A stretch of DNA of 64,000 nucleotides from Phycisphaerales bacterium. Its GTDB lineage: Bacteria > Planctomycetota > Phycisphaerae > Phycisphaerales > UBA1924. Both the position numbers and the translations under genes were made by a program. The stretch is taken from positions 1-64,000 of the forward strand of contig JADLFE010000009.1 in assembly GCA_020845755.1 (NCBI GenBank). Reading direction: 5' to 3'. The first letter of the stretch is position 1, and each line of letters opens with the position of its first letter. Under the pieces are notes generated by a model. It did no database searches and was not told the origin of the DNA. It saw nothing but the letters and a program-made list of their open reading frames with translations. Positions 20,267 to 29,806 of the stretch are shown here, piece by piece.

Positions 20267-20377
20267 TTACGCGATCTTGGGTTTGCCGGTTTCGTCGACA
20301 GTCACAGTTCAAGTGGGTTTCCCGCCGCTCGGGTCGACGAGGCGTATGCGGGGCTTGCAATTCGGCATGATGTCCAT
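20267..20377 (-). pseudogene. short reading frame interrupted by one TGA
   Basis: On the minus strand ATG 20377 opens a 22-codon frame (PNCKPRIRLVDPSGGKPT at its end) that stops at TGA 20309-20311. The same frame then continues for 13 codons (TVTVDETGKPKIA) to TAA 20267-20269, about 30 nt before a strong terminator. Both halves look like one small protein. It may be a pseudogene, a 22-residue peptide gene, or a recoded stop. It begins 5 nt after the stop of the small membrane protein gene. Confidence 0.35.
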
Positions 20378-20382
20378 CCTGA

Positions 20383-20763
20383 TCAATGCGGCGCCGTACG
20401 CCTGCTGGAGGATGCCTGCGGCAACCCGCGACCAGCCTGCACGCTCAGCAGTGTTTTCCCATCAGGATCGTCCATCCAGAGGCGCGCCACGCCGTCGGGC
20501 TTGGTGGTTGCAAACATCTTAGCGTGCGAGCCCTTACTTTCGATGGTGAGCATCTCGGTCGTGAGCATGGGCACCCAAGAAACATAGCCCGGCACCCGCA
20601 TGAGTGCCGCGACCGCAATCCCCGAAGCGATACACGCGGTGATGGTCACGGCCCAAAAAACTTCGGACCCGAGGTCGGATACGTTGCGCGCTCGCTCAAG
20701 GACACCTCCCGGTTGGGTCCGGCTCGGCAACCTGATGACACTTCCAAACCCGGTCTTGTTCAC
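20383..20763 (-). CDS. small single-pass membrane protein
   Basis: About 126 residues from GTG 20763, with one membrane helix (VFWAVTITACIASGIAVAAL). The outside domain that follows starts MLTIESKGSHAKMF and includes DGVARLWMDDPDGKTLLSVQ, a beta-hairpin-rich pattern. The frame is open further upstream to 20856, but that part overlaps the end of the S1 gene. The codon pattern fits a real gene less strictly than its neighbours and base composition is a little lower in GC. The start is uncertain and the family unknown. Confidence 0.45.
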   Translation of the reverse strand: MNKTGFGSVIRLPSRTQPGGVLERARNVSDLGSEVFWAVTITACIASGIAVAALMRVPGYVSWVPMLTTEMLTIESKGSHAKMFATTKPDGVARLWMDDPDGKTLLSVQAGRGLPQASSSRRTAPH

Positions 20764-20812
20764 CCGAGTCTCGTGGAACGTGCGGCCGGGCACGAGTCCG
20801 CGGCCCTGGCGC

Positions 20813-22165
20813 TCAACCAAGCCCGCCCTTGTACTGGGTCTTCTTGAACTTCTCACGCATGCGACGGAGCGCCGGCGTTTCCTTCAGGATTTCATCCGCG
20901 CTGCGACCGACCGGCTCATTGCGCTTCTTGCCGCGACCTCCGCCGGGCCCGCCGAATCCGCCGCCGCCCTCGCCGCCCGTCGGCTCCGGCGCGGGCTTGG
21001 TGGCCTTGATCGACAGGCTGATGCGGCGCGTGCTCGCATCGATCCGCAGCACGCGGGCGTTGATCACCTGGTCGACCTTCAGCACGTCCTCGACCTTGCC
21101 GACTCGCTTGTAGTCCAGTTCCGAGATGTGGACCATGCCGTCCACGCCTGGCGCGAGTTCAACGAACGCGCCGAACTCGGTGATGCGAACCACGCGACCG
21201 GTCACGTCCGAGCCTTCCTTGATGTCGTTGGCCGCCGTCGCGAACGGATCGCCCGCGACCTGCTTCATCCCCAGCGAAATCTTGTTGCCCTCAAGATCAA
21301 CCTTGAGAACCTGCACGCGAACCGGCTGGCCTTCCTTCACGTACTTCGCCACGGCCTTCTCGCCGAAGCCCGCGCGGTCGTACGTCATGTCCGAAATATG
21401 CACAAGCCCGTCCAGCCCGCCGAGGTCCACGAACGCGCCGAACGGCATGATCTTGCGGACCACGCCCTCCATCACCGCGCCCTCGACCAGCGTCGCCTTG
21501 AGTTTTTCGGCCTTGGCCTTCCGCTCCTGCTCCAGGAGGTCGCGCCGCGACAGGACGATGTTGCCCTTGCCCATGCGGTCGACCCGCACGACCTGGCACG
21601 TCATCTTCTCGCCCACCAGCACCGACATGTCCGGCATGCGATCGACGCTGACCTGGCTGGCCGGCATGAACGCGCGGTGGCCCGCGACCTCGAGTTCCAG
21701 CCCGCCCTTGTTCACGCCCGTCACCCGCGCCTCAATCGTCTGGCCGGGCTCGAGGAGTTCCCAGTCGGCCTTCTGCACCGCGCCGGGGCGCGAGCAGATG
21801 AACAGCGACTCGCTGGCCTCGAAACGATCGACCACGACCTCGGCCGTGTCGCCGACCTTCGGGAGTTGATCGTCCGGCCAGCCGATGCGCGACACCACGC
21901 CCAGCTCCTTGGGACCAAACTCGATGAAGATGTCGCTCGGACCGATCGACACCACGCGGCCAGAGCGGTGCTCGCGACCCGCCTGAACGACCCGCGGCCC
22001 GCGGATGCCCGCCGGGCGAGCGCCGCCCGCCGGGCGCGCCGACGGCGCCGAAGGCGGCGCGAACTTCGCGAGGTCCTCCATCGCCGCGTTGATCTCGGCT
22101 TCGAGTTCCGCCGAGAGAGGATTGCTGGAGGACGTGGAGGCCGCGTGCTGATCGTTGGGTTGCAT
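20813..22165 (-). CDS. rpsA: S1-domain RNA-binding protein (ribosomal protein S1 type)
   Basis: A 450-residue protein with an Ala/Pro-rich N-terminal tail (1-60), four consecutive S1 OB-fold domains (about 68-132, 138-215, 222-300, 308-380) and a Gly-rich, basic end. The last two repeats are most typical: GVVRKIMPFGAFVDLGGLDG and GRVVRITEFGAFVELAPGVD, each followed by VHISD/VHISE. Four-domain S1 proteins of this kind serve as ribosomal S1 in several phyla and help mRNA bind the 30S subunit. The domain 1 and 2 copies are diverged, as in S1 where they bind the ribosome. The leader of the gene is 251 bp. Confidence 0.85.
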   Translation of the reverse strand: MQPNDQHAASTSSSNPLSAELEAEINAAMEDLAKFAPPSAPSARPAGGARPAGIRGPRVVQAGREHRSGRVVSIGPSDIFIEFGPKELGVVSRIGWPDDQLPKVGDTAEVVVDRFEASESLFICSRPGAVQKADWELLEPGQTIEARVTGVNKGGLELEVAGHRAFMPASQVSVDRMPDMSVLVGEKMTCQVVRVDRMGKGNIVLSRRDLLEQERKAKAEKLKATLVEGAVMEGVVRKIMPFGAFVDLGGLDGLVHISDMTYDRAGFGEKAVAKYVKEGQPVRVQVLKVDLEGNKISLGMKQVAGDPFATAANDIKEGSDVTGRVVRITEFGAFVELAPGVDGMVHISELDYKRVGKVEDVLKVDQVINARVLRIDASTRRISLSIKATKPAPEPTGGEGGGGFGGPGGGRGKKRNEPVGRSADEILKETPALRRMREKFKKTQYKGGLG

Positions 22166-22416
22166 GGGGTGCTTCTGGACAGCGCGAACCGTGTGTGTTT
22201 GCCACCCGCCCGGGCCGGTCCGCAAGGACCCGGAGGGTGAAGCTTCGGAATCGGAATAGTAATCCCATCCCGCCCCGGAAGCACGCCAATCGTCAACTTC
22301 CTTGCGTGCGCCCACCATTGCCCATCCACCCGAGCGCAATTCTGGTGATCGGACCCACATCCCCCGCGTTTGGTCCCGCGGGCATTCAATCAACCCCGTC
22401 ATTTGGATTCCAAGCC

Positions 22417-23478
22417 CTATTGATTCAGGCGGACGGCCTCGATGATCCGCTGCGCCACGCGCACGTTCACGAAACCCGCGTCCGCGTCGATCGGCGGGCG
22501 TTGCCCCGTCCGGATCGCGTTCAGAAACGCCCGCAATTCCATCACGATGGGCTCGGCGTCGTCGACGACCAGGGGCTCGATGTTGACCAGTTCGCTCCAC
22601 TTCAGGCTCGTCAGGTCCACGCCGCGACGCAACTGTTCGCGCATTTCCCGCATCTGGATCTCGTTGGCGATCCGGCGGATCATCGTCCCCGTCTTGGCGC
22701 CGTAGTCGATCTTGATGTACGCGTTCTCGCCCGTGATCCGCGTCACACGCTCGGTCTTGAGCGCCAGGCGGCTCGCCGACACGCTCGCCACGCACGTCCC
22801 GTGCGGCAATTTCCATGTCAGGCGCGCGTTACAAATATCCTCGTGATCGGTGATCACCGCGACTCCCGAGGCCTGGACCTCGTCGGGCTCGCGACCATCC
22901 ATGAGCATCAGCACCACGTCGAGGTCATGGATCATCATGTCCATCACCACGCTTGTATCCACCGACCGGAATGTCATCGGGCTGACGCGATGCACCTCGA
23001 TGAACCGCGGGACGACCGGCTGGCTGTTCTCCGTCGCCTTCTGCATCGCCCGCATGATCGGGTTGAACCGCTCGATGTGCCCCACCATCAGGATCGAGCC
23101 CGTCCGTTCCGCCACGTCCTTGATCGATCGCGCCGACGCCACATCGCCCGCCAGGGGCTTCTCGATCAGGCACGCCACCCCCGCCGAAAGCAGCGGCTCG
23201 GCCGACGCCCGGTGATACGTCGTCGGCACCGCCACAGACACGGCGTCAACACCCGCCTCGATCAGTTGCTCGACCGTCTCGAACCCGCGGCAGTTGAACT
23301 TGTCCGCAATCTCCGCGCGACGCTGCGGGCTGGCGTCGACCACCCCCACCAGTGTGCAGCCCTTCTCGGTCGCGTACACCCGCGCATGGTGTTGGCCCAT
23401 CCGACCAACGCCCACCACGCCGCAGCGGAGCACGCGGCCTTCAGACGCACCAGTCCCGGGTTGTCCGACGTGATTCAC
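22417..23478 (-). CDS. Gfo/Idh/MocA family oxidoreductase
   Basis: A 353-residue NAD(P)-dependent sugar dehydrogenase-type protein. The Rossmann motif is GVVGVGRMGQHHARVY, followed by VDAVSVAVPTTYH and the catalytic-loop signature IEKPLAGD, where the Lys is the family's conserved residue. The C-terminal alpha/beta domain has HDLDVVLMLM. Substrates of the family are sugars, inositols or UDP-sugars; the substrate here is not clear. The ATG overlaps the stop codon of trxA by 4 bases, so the two genes are co-translated. Confidence 0.88.
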   Translation of the reverse strand: MNHVGQPGTGASEGRVLRCGVVGVGRMGQHHARVYATEKGCTLVGVVDASPQRRAEIADKFNCRGFETVEQLIEAGVDAVSVAVPTTYHRASAEPLLSAGVACLIEKPLAGDVASARSIKDVAERTGSILMVGHIERFNPIMRAMQKATENSQPVVPRFIEVHRVSPMTFRSVDTSVVMDMMIHDLDVVLMLMDGREPDEVQASGVAVITDHEDICNARLTWKLPHGTCVASVSASRLALKTERVTRITGENAYIKIDYGAKTGTMIRRIANEIQMREMREQLRRGVDLTSLKWSELVNIEPLVVDDAEPIVMELRAFLNAIRTGQRPPIDADAGFVNVRVAQRIIEAVRLNQ

Positions 23479-23810
23479 TTGCCCGAAACCTCGGTAAGCA
23501 CAGCGGCGATGTCTTCCTTGCGGGTCAGGCCGACCCAGCGCTTCACCACCTGCCCATTCTTGAAGACAAGGAGCGTCGGCAGGGCCGTAATCCCGTGCTT
23601 CACGCTCACCGCCCTCGCGTTGTCCGTGTCAACCTTCCCAACCCGAGCCTTGCCGGCAAACTGATCCGCAATGGCATCCACCACCGGCGACAGAATCTTG
23701 CACGGCCCGCACCAACTCGCGTAGAAGTCGACCAGCACCGGCTGGGCCGAGTTGATCACCTCGGCATCAAAGTTCGCGTCCGTCAGATTCACAACGTTGG
23801 CGCTGCTCAT
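23475..23810 (-). CDS. trxA: thioredoxin
   Basis: A 111-residue thioredoxin with the redox motif WCGPC (Cys34, Cys37), the following KILSPVVDAIADQF helix and the cis-proline region HGITALPTLLVF. It reduces protein disulfides in the cytoplasm with electrons from thioredoxin reductase. It is first in a two-gene unit with the oxidoreductase at 22417-23478. Confidence 0.96.
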   Translation of the reverse strand: MSSANVVNLTDANFDAEVINSAQPVLVDFYASWCGPCKILSPVVDAIADQFAGKARVGKVDTDNARAVSVKHGITALPTLLVFKNGQVVKRWVGLTRKEDIAAVLTEVSGK

Positions 23811-23992
23811 GAAGTGGGTCCCTTTGACGCTCCATCGTCAGGCGCTTCGCCACGGCGGCGAAACGGATTCAGGCCGATGGTAGCCCCGTCCCCCTATCCG
23901 TCCACTCCCTGTTCGTAGCCCGTTCTGCCCGACGCGCCGTCCGCCCCACGAATTGGAGCAGATCCAACGCTTCCACGACGTTGCACACCCCA

Positions 23993-24985
23993 TCACTCAG
24001 CCGCCAACCCATCCATAACCCGGAACATCTCAACGTGCTCGGCGACATCATGCACGCGGAACAACCGCACCCCACGCGCGTGCATCGCCGCCGCAAACGC
24101 CAGCGACCCCGCCATGCGTTCCGTCGGCTCGCTCTCCCGCCCCAGCGAGACCCGTCCCACAAAGCTCTTCCGGCTTGCCGCGCCCAGGACGGCAAACCCA
24201 GCCTTCACGAATTCATCCACCCGGCGCACCAGCGTCACATTGTCCTCGACCGACTTGCCAAACCCAAGCCCGGGATCGATCGCGATCGCCTCTCGCGACA
24301 CACCCATCTCCATCGCCCGCCGCGCCCGCTCCAGCAAAAACGCTCGCACCTCGAACGCCACATCCTGATACCGCGGCGTCTCGCGATATCGATCCGAATA
24401 CGAATCCTCGCCCGGCGGCCTCAACCGATGCATCAAGATCACGCCCGCGCCACGCTCCGCCGCCAATCGCAAAATCCCCTCGTCCTCCAGCCCAGCCGAC
24501 ACGTCGTTGATCGCGTCCGCACCCGCATCCATCGCCGCCCGCGCCACCGTCGACCGCGTCGTGTCCACGCTGATCGGGATCGCCCCCGCCGCACCGCCCA
24601 GTTCGCGAATCGCCCGGATCGACGGCACGACCCGCGCGATCTGCTCCTCCTCGCTCACGCGCGCCGCGCCGGGGCGGGTTGATTCGCCGCCGATGTCCAG
24701 CATCGCCGCCCCGTGCTCCACCGCGCAAGCCGCTGCCAGCGCCGCGGCCTGAGGCGTCGAGATCGTGCCGCCATCGCTGAAACTATCAGGGGTGATATTC
24801 AGGATCGCGATGACCCGCGCGCGAGCGAGCGACAGCGAGCCCCTTGATCCGAATCGCCATAGCGTCGCGTTCTCGCCCGTGTTCGAGCCCGCAGGAGTTG
24901 TTCCTCGATTGGTCACGGCGCGAGTATCCGCGAGCCACCCATCGGATGCAAGTGATTCCGATCCGCGCTCGGCCCGGACGAGCAT
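23993..24985 (-). CDS. folP: dihydropteroate synthase
   Basis: Joins p-aminobenzoate to the pterin diphosphate in folate synthesis. The signature segments are ILNITPDSFSDGG, MLDIGGESTRPGA, ISVDTTRSTVARAAMDAGAD with INDVSA, IDPGLGFGKS and GAASRKSFVGR; the TIM barrel is complete. From ATG 24985 the protein has 330 residues, about 50 more than E. coli FolP. GTG 24916 would give a more usual length, so the first 23 residues are doubtful. It stands alone between trxA and an oxidoreductase gene. Confidence 0.93.
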   Translation of the reverse strand: MLVRAERGSESLASDGWLADTRAVTNRGTTPAGSNTGENATLWRFGSRGSLSLARARVIAILNITPDSFSDGGTISTPQAAALAAACAVEHGAAMLDIGGESTRPGAARVSEEEQIARVVPSIRAIRELGGAAGAIPISVDTTRSTVARAAMDAGADAINDVSAGLEDEGILRLAAERGAGVILMHRLRPPGEDSYSDRYRETPRYQDVAFEVRAFLLERARRAMEMGVSREAIAIDPGLGFGKSVEDNVTLVRRVDEFVKAGFAVLGAASRKSFVGRVSLGRESEPTERMAGSLAFAAAMHARGVRLFRVHDVAEHVEMFRVMDGLAAE

Positions 24986-25124
24986 GCGATGCCCGGTCCG
25001 AAGCCCATCGTGAGGGATGAAACACGTTGGGCCAAGTCGCCTCAGGTCCGGCGTTCAGCCGCGCGATATCTCGACTCGCCGCTCTTGAGTTCGCGTGCGG
25101 CACTCCCCCACTGCTGGCGCCGCG

Positions 25125-26654
25125 CTACCGCTTCGTTTCGGCCACGCGCTTTTCGCCCGAGCCGGCGACGGCGGATCGCTCGTGGGCAGCGGCCTGGCGA
25201 CCGTCGTCGGTGATGGTGTAGACGATGCCGATCGTCTTTTCAGGCACGTTGTTGATGAGGCGATCGACGAGTTCGACGCCCTGCATCAGCGTGTGGTCGG
25301 TGTTGGCGACCTCGTATTTCCACATCCCGAATCGGCCGCGGCTGAAGATGCCGCGGGACTCCAGCCACGGGATCACCTGGGCGAGGATCGCGTCGCGGTC
25401 GACGGTGGGCGTTGGGTAACTGTAATCGGCGTAGTAGGTCCAGGTGCTGACGATGTCGTCGCGCTCGCCTGGCTCCAACAGCCCGGAGTTTTCCAGGCCC
25501 TTGATCGTGTCTTCGACGATGCGCGATCCATCGACGGGCTTGAACTCGCTGCAACTGGTCTCGCACAGAAGGGAGTAGTACCGCCCGTTACGCCGGCCGG
25601 CGGCGTCGGTCGTGTAGGGCTCGGGCGTCATGAAAGGCGAGTAGTTGCTGAGGTAGGTGACGCGGTAGAACGGCGAATCGGAATCGGGGAAGTACATCCA
25701 CGACTTGGTCGATGGGCAGGGACGCTTGATGCCAAGGCCCACCATGTAGCCGGAGGAATGGCGCAATCGGCACGCGGCGTCGCGGATGGTGGCGGGGACA
25801 TCGCCCTTCAGGATGTCGCGGCAGAGGACATCGAGGGGCATGGCGGTGATGAGCGTGTCGTAGCGCTCGGTTCCGCCGTCGGCGAAGGTGACGAGTTTGG
25901 CGTCGACGTCGATGGACTTGACGGTGCGCTGAAGTGTGTAGTGCCCGGCGAGGGGCGTGGCGAAGCGGTGATAGAACTCGCCGGTGCCGCCCTTAAGCGG
26001 GAACTTGAATCGGTTGTTGGGCCCCCATCCGAAGTCATCGAGGCCGAGCACGACATTCTTGAGGGCGCGATCGACATCGATGACGGCGACGCGTTCGCCG
26101 ATCCATTGCTTGTTCATCATTTCGGGCGGGTGGGCCCAGACCTTGAAGTTGTACGGACGCATGAAGTGCTTGGCGATTCCCTCGCCGAAGACGGCGTCGA
26201 TGAACTCGCCGAAGTTGGCGGCGTCGGAGTGGTGCTTGATCGTGCCGCGGCCGGATTGGGCCCCAAGTTGGGCGCGGATCAGCCCGCTGAGGCACTCGTA
26301 GCAGGCCTGCGGCGGAAGATGGCGGATGTTGTTCTGGAAGGGGTACGGCACCCAGCGGCCCATCATACGGACCCAACACTCGCGCTCGTTGAGAGTGAAG
26401 TCGTTGCCCATGAGCGTGTCGAAGCATCTGTCGTAGTAGTCGTAGTGGCTGAACATGACGTGCCCGCCGATGTCCCAGGTGAAGCCGACGGGATCAACGA
26501 AACTGTGGGACAGGCCGCCCAGGTAGGGGTGGCGGTCATACATATGAAAGTTGGTGTAGCCGAGTTCCTTGAGGCGATAGGCGGCGCCGAGGCCAGTGGG
26601 ACCGGCGCCGATGATGAGGATGCGGGGTTGAGCGGCGGAAGTTGATGTGGACAT
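25125..26654 (-). CDS. FAD-dependent oxidoreductase (UDP-galactopyranose mutase / protoporphyrinogen oxidase-like)
   Basis: A 509-residue flavoprotein. The N-terminal dinucleotide fold is ILIIGAGPTGLGAAYRL with the acidic MYDRHPYLGGLSHSF stretch, as in amine oxidase-type and UDP-galactopyranose mutase enzymes. The GGTGEFYHRFA and ALKN segments support this, and a C-terminal FAD-binding part has GRFGMWKYEVANTDHTLMQG. It has no membrane helix. It may act on surface-sugar precursors. Start ATG 26654 leads directly into the nucleotide fold; ATG 26666 adds four residues. It is divergent from the LuxR-type gene. Confidence 0.83.
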   Translation of the reverse strand: MSTSTSAAQPRILIIGAGPTGLGAAYRLKELGYTNFHMYDRHPYLGGLSHSFVDPVGFTWDIGGHVMFSHYDYYDRCFDTLMGNDFTLNERECWVRMMGRWVPYPFQNNIRHLPPQACYECLSGLIRAQLGAQSGRGTIKHHSDAANFGEFIDAVFGEGIAKHFMRPYNFKVWAHPPEMMNKQWIGERVAVIDVDRALKNVVLGLDDFGWGPNNRFKFPLKGGTGEFYHRFATPLAGHYTLQRTVKSIDVDAKLVTFADGGTERYDTLITAMPLDVLCRDILKGDVPATIRDAACRLRHSSGYMVGLGIKRPCPSTKSWMYFPDSDSPFYRVTYLSNYSPFMTPEPYTTDAAGRRNGRYYSLLCETSCSEFKPVDGSRIVEDTIKGLENSGLLEPGERDDIVSTWTYYADYSYPTPTVDRDAILAQVIPWLESRGIFSRGRFGMWKYEVANTDHTLMQGVELVDRLINNVPEKTIGIVYTITDDGRQAAAHERSAVAGSGEKRVAETKR

Positions 26655-26811
26655 TCGGGGGATCATTGGCAGGACGGGGCGGAGAGGCCAAATCGCCACA
26701 GAATTGTGGCGAGTGAGGATCTCGCGGTGAATCGTGATACTCGGGATCGCGAGTTTGCTCGACGCGGCGGTGCGCATCCCCGATGTTCGGGGCACCTGAT
26801 GGGGGTGCCTC

Positions 26812-27666
26812 ATGACGAATTCGTGCGAGATCGGCATGTCTCGGGATCGGATCACGCGGATGGAGCGGGTGTGCGCCGCGGCGGAACGGGTGGGCGAGAT
26901 TCCGCTCTCGCCGTCGCCGCAGTGGTGCGACCATGTGTGCGGGGCCGTCGCGGCGGGGATGCGGAACGCGGCGGCGATGGCGATCACCGGAGTCATCGAC
27001 AACGCGGGGCGTGTGATCGAAGCGGAGTTGTTCGGCGTCAGCACGAACGACGGCCCGGGTTCGGCGGCGGCGCACGAACTTCGCGCCGGGCTGCGCGGGG
27101 TGCGCTCGCTGGGCGTGCGCGTCGACGGACGATGGCCGATCGTGCTGATGCTTGATGGGCCCGCGCCTCTCGGCACGACTCTCGCGGGGCGGTGCGTGGG
27201 GCGCGACGCGGCGCCAACCCGGTGTGCTGCCTTGGCACTGTGGAACGTGGGCCAGCGGCAACTCGCGGTGGCGTTGCGCGGCGGGGAACCGGGCGAGGCG
27301 GCGGAGATGCTGTGGGTTCTCATGCCGAGGATTGCGCGGCGCGCAGCGACGGCGCTTGGGACGAGGGTGCTCCGTCGCCGCCTGTGGCTGAGCCCGCTGG
27401 AAGAGCGCGTGATGCTGATGCTGGCGATGGGATACGACGTGCCGGGCATCGCCGCGAAGCTCTCGCGAAGCAAGCACACGATCCACGATCATGTGAAGTC
27501 GCTCCACCGCAAGATGGGCATTAACACGCGGGCGGAGCTGGTGGCACGGGCGCTGGGACGGCTGCCGGCGGTGCTGCGGGAGCATGAGGCTAGCCCCGAG
27601 CGTGCGATCAGCGAAGTCGATGAAGATGATCAGCGTGATTCGGCGGGGGCGCCGCTGGTGGATTGA
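26812..27666 (+). CDS. LuxR-type transcriptional regulator
   Basis: A 284-residue protein whose C-terminal region (about 190-255) is a LuxR/GerE helix-turn-helix: LSPLEERVMLMLAMGYDV, then KLSRSKHTIHDHVKSLHRKM. The N-terminal 180 residues have no recognised sensor domain; they contain several strand-like segments and could be a GAF-like fold. It has no receiver domain. It is divergent from the FAD-dependent enzyme gene and may control it. Its last 37 bp overlap the convergent lipoprotein gene. Confidence 0.83.
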   Translation: MTNSCEIGMSRDRITRMERVCAAAERVGEIPLSPSPQWCDHVCGAVAAGMRNAAAMAITGVIDNAGRVIEAELFGVSTNDGPGSAAAHELRAGLRGVRSLGVRVDGRWPIVLMLDGPAPLGTTLAGRCVGRDAAPTRCAALALWNVGQRQLAVALRGGEPGEAAEMLWVLMPRIARRAATALGTRVLRRRLWLSPLEERVMLMLAMGYDVPGIAAKLSRSKHTIHDHVKSLHRKMGINTRAELVARALGRLPAVLREHEASPERAISEVDEDDQRDSAGAPLVD

Positions 27667-28274
27667 GTCTCGGCGCTGGCGGCAGGAACAGACTCCACGG
27701 ATGCGTCGGGAGCAACTTCCGGCTCTGCCAGGCGTTTGGCGATCGCGCCGGCCAGGCGGGCGGCCAGGGCGCGGTCCTCTTCGATCGCGACGTCGTAGGC
27801 CGGCCACATGCCGCGCTGCGCCAGCGCGGGGTCCTGGGTCAGCGACGCGCTGCGCACGCTCTTGGCGGGCACGCGGATGCCTGGGCGATAGCGCCGATCA
27901 ACAACCACCGTCACGCGCCCGAGCGTGGGCTCGCTGCTCCCGGGCTCGCGTTCGAAGACGACGCGGATGGTTCGGCGCTGATCGGCGGCCAGGTCCTCCC
28001 ACTCCTGCTTGAGCGAGGACTGCTCGCTGTCCCACGGCGTTGCGAGGCCCGCGGACTCCTTGGGGAACGTGCTGATCACGCCGGCCTCGGCATCGACGCG
28101 GTCGACGGAGAAAAACTCGTCACGGATGGTTTCGCGGGCGGTGTTGAAGGCTCGTGTGTATTGCCCGGGCGCTACGTCGAAGGTGGTCGGGCCGTCGGAC
28201 GAGGCGCAGCCGGCGAGGTGCGGGGCGATGAGGAAGAGGGCCGCGAGTTGGAGCAGGGCGCGGAGCGGGTTCAT
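27630..28274 (-). CDS. lipoprotein
   Basis: A 214-residue exported protein with a short charged start, hydrophobic core and the lipobox LAGC (Cys23), so it should be lipidated and held in a membrane. The mature part is mixed alpha/beta with GQYTRAFNTARETIRDEFFSVDR and a WEDLAADQRRTIRVVFERE strand, and the C-terminal 40 residues are Ala/Glu/Ser-rich. I do not recognise the family. Its 3' end overlaps the convergent LuxR-type gene by 37 bp. Confidence 0.75.
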   Translation of the reverse strand: MNPLRALLQLAALFLIAPHLAGCASSDGPTTFDVAPGQYTRAFNTARETIRDEFFSVDRVDAEAGVISTFPKESAGLATPWDSEQSSLKQEWEDLAADQRRTIRVVFEREPGSSEPTLGRVTVVVDRRYRPGIRVPAKSVRSASLTQDPALAQRGMWPAYDVAIEEDRALAARLAGAIAKRLAEPEVAPDASVESVPAASAETQSTSGAPAESR

Positions 28275-28468
28275 CGGAGTTGAGTGTATCGGGCGGGCGG
28301 TGTTTGTGCCGAGTCGCCTCACGGGGGCCAGACGGCGGCCTGACCGGGGCGTCACGGGCCTGTCACACGCACGACGGGCTCGGATCGCGGGCGTTTCAAT
28401 GGAACAACTCGCTCGATACAATCGTCGTATCGAGTGACGGCGACGCACCACGGCATCGGAGGTAGGCA

Positions 28469-29791
28469 ATGGCGACGCGAGCAACGCTGGTGATGAGCCT
28501 GGGTGTTGGCCTGGCGATGCTCGCGGCGGGTCCGACGCTAGCGCAGCAGAAGACCCCGGAGCGGCCCGTGCCGCCGTCGCTGCAGAAGCCCGCGCCGGAC
28601 AAGTCGAAGGCCAAACTCGAAGACCCCAAGGCGATCCTCGGCAAGGCCGCGGAAGCGATGAAGAAGGCGGGCGCCTTGCGGTACCGCGCAAACACGGGCG
28701 GCGAGGGGGTGGGGAGCTTTGCCAAGACGGGCGTGTCGTTCGTGAAAGCCGACGCGGGCGGGTGGAAGGTCAGCGTGGTGGGCGAACTCTTTGCGAAGAA
28801 CCCCGACGGCTCGATCAAGAGTCTGCGGAACATCGAGGTGGGATTCGACGGCATTACGGCCCGCTCGATCAACCAGAGCGAAAAGGTCGTCGCGGAGTAT
28901 GACGTTCGAAAGCCCGAGGACCTGAAGCTGTTCCTCAACAACCATGACGCGGGCGCGTCGGTGGTGTGGGAAGCGATCGAGGACGAGCCGTTCGCGTCGG
29001 TGATTTCGGCCGCGACGCTCAAGACGATCGGCACGGACAACGTCGAGGGCGCGACGTGCGACGTGGTGCAGTACGAGGCCGCGGGCGTTGATGGCGCGAC
29101 GCAGGTCGTGGAGCTTGCGTTCTCGATCGACGATCACCTGCCGCGGCGGGTGTCGCGTGCGCTGAAGCCATCGAAGCCTGATGAAAAGGCAACATCGCGT
29201 GTGACGACGCTGACGGAGGTCGTTCCCAACGACGGCGTTCTGGGCGCGTTCGTGCTCAATACGCCGGACGGTTTCATGGTGAAATCCGAGACACCGCGGA
29301 AGCCAAAGCCCGAAGCGCCGAAACGTGAGCAGGGCCCGCAGCAGCCGCAGGCGGAGCGCGGGCTGCTTGCGAAGGGAACAGAAGCGCCGGCATGGACGCT
29401 GAAGGACGGCGACGGCAAGGACGTGAAACTGTCGGACTACAAGGGCAAGGTGGTGGTGCTGGACTTCTGGGGGAGCTGGTGCCCGCCGTGCCGGGCCGCG
29501 ATGCCGGGGATTCAGAAGATTCACGAGAAGTACAAAGAGAAGGGCGTGGCGGTGGTCGGGATGAACTACGAGCGGAATGCGGCCGCGAACCCGGCGAAGT
29601 TCATGAAGGACAACGGGTACACCTACGGGCTTGTGCTCAAGGCCGACACGATCGCGGACAAGTACAAGGTGAACGGCTGGCCGACGTTCTACATCCTGGA
29701 CAAAGAGGGTAAGGTGCTGTGGAGCGCGGTCGGCCACGATCCATCGCACGAAGGTCAGATGGAGAAGGTGATCGAGGAGGCGCTGAAGTAG
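28469..29791 (+). CDS. secreted TlpA-like thioredoxin-fold protein with an N-terminal outer domain
   Basis: A 440-residue exported protein: signal peptide (1-25, ending TLAQQ), a Pro/Lys-rich linker, an N-terminal domain of about 240 residues, then a TlpA/AhpC-TSA redoxin domain from about residue 305. The redox site is WCPPC (Cys338, Cys341) in VVLDFWGSWCPPCRAAMPG. The N-terminal part (AMKKAGALRYRANTGGEG) resembles DUF2092-type domains. It likely reduces or transfers disulfides outside the cytoplasm. GGAGGT (28458-28463) lies 5 nt before the ATG. Confidence 0.87.
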   Translation: MATRATLVMSLGVGLAMLAAGPTLAQQKTPERPVPPSLQKPAPDKSKAKLEDPKAILGKAAEAMKKAGALRYRANTGGEGVGSFAKTGVSFVKADAGGWKVSVVGELFAKNPDGSIKSLRNIEVGFDGITARSINQSEKVVAEYDVRKPEDLKLFLNNHDAGASVVWEAIEDEPFASVISAATLKTIGTDNVEGATCDVVQYEAAGVDGATQVVELAFSIDDHLPRRVSRALKPSKPDEKATSRVTTLTEVVPNDGVLGAFVLNTPDGFMVKSETPRKPKPEAPKREQGPQQPQAERGLLAKGTEAPAWTLKDGDGKDVKLSDYKGKVVVLDFWGSWCPPCRAAMPGIQKIHEKYKEKGVAVVGMNYERNAAANPAKFMKDNGYTYGLVLKADTIADKYKVNGWPTFYILDKEGKVLWSAVGHDPSHEGQMEKVIEEALK

Positions 29792-29806
29792 GCGAAGGGG
29801 CAGCGC

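Noticed and set aside
20309-20311. TGA read as tryptophan or selenocysteine
   Set aside because: TGA ends many genes in this window, so the standard bacterial code applies, and no selenocysteine insertion structure is seen after it.
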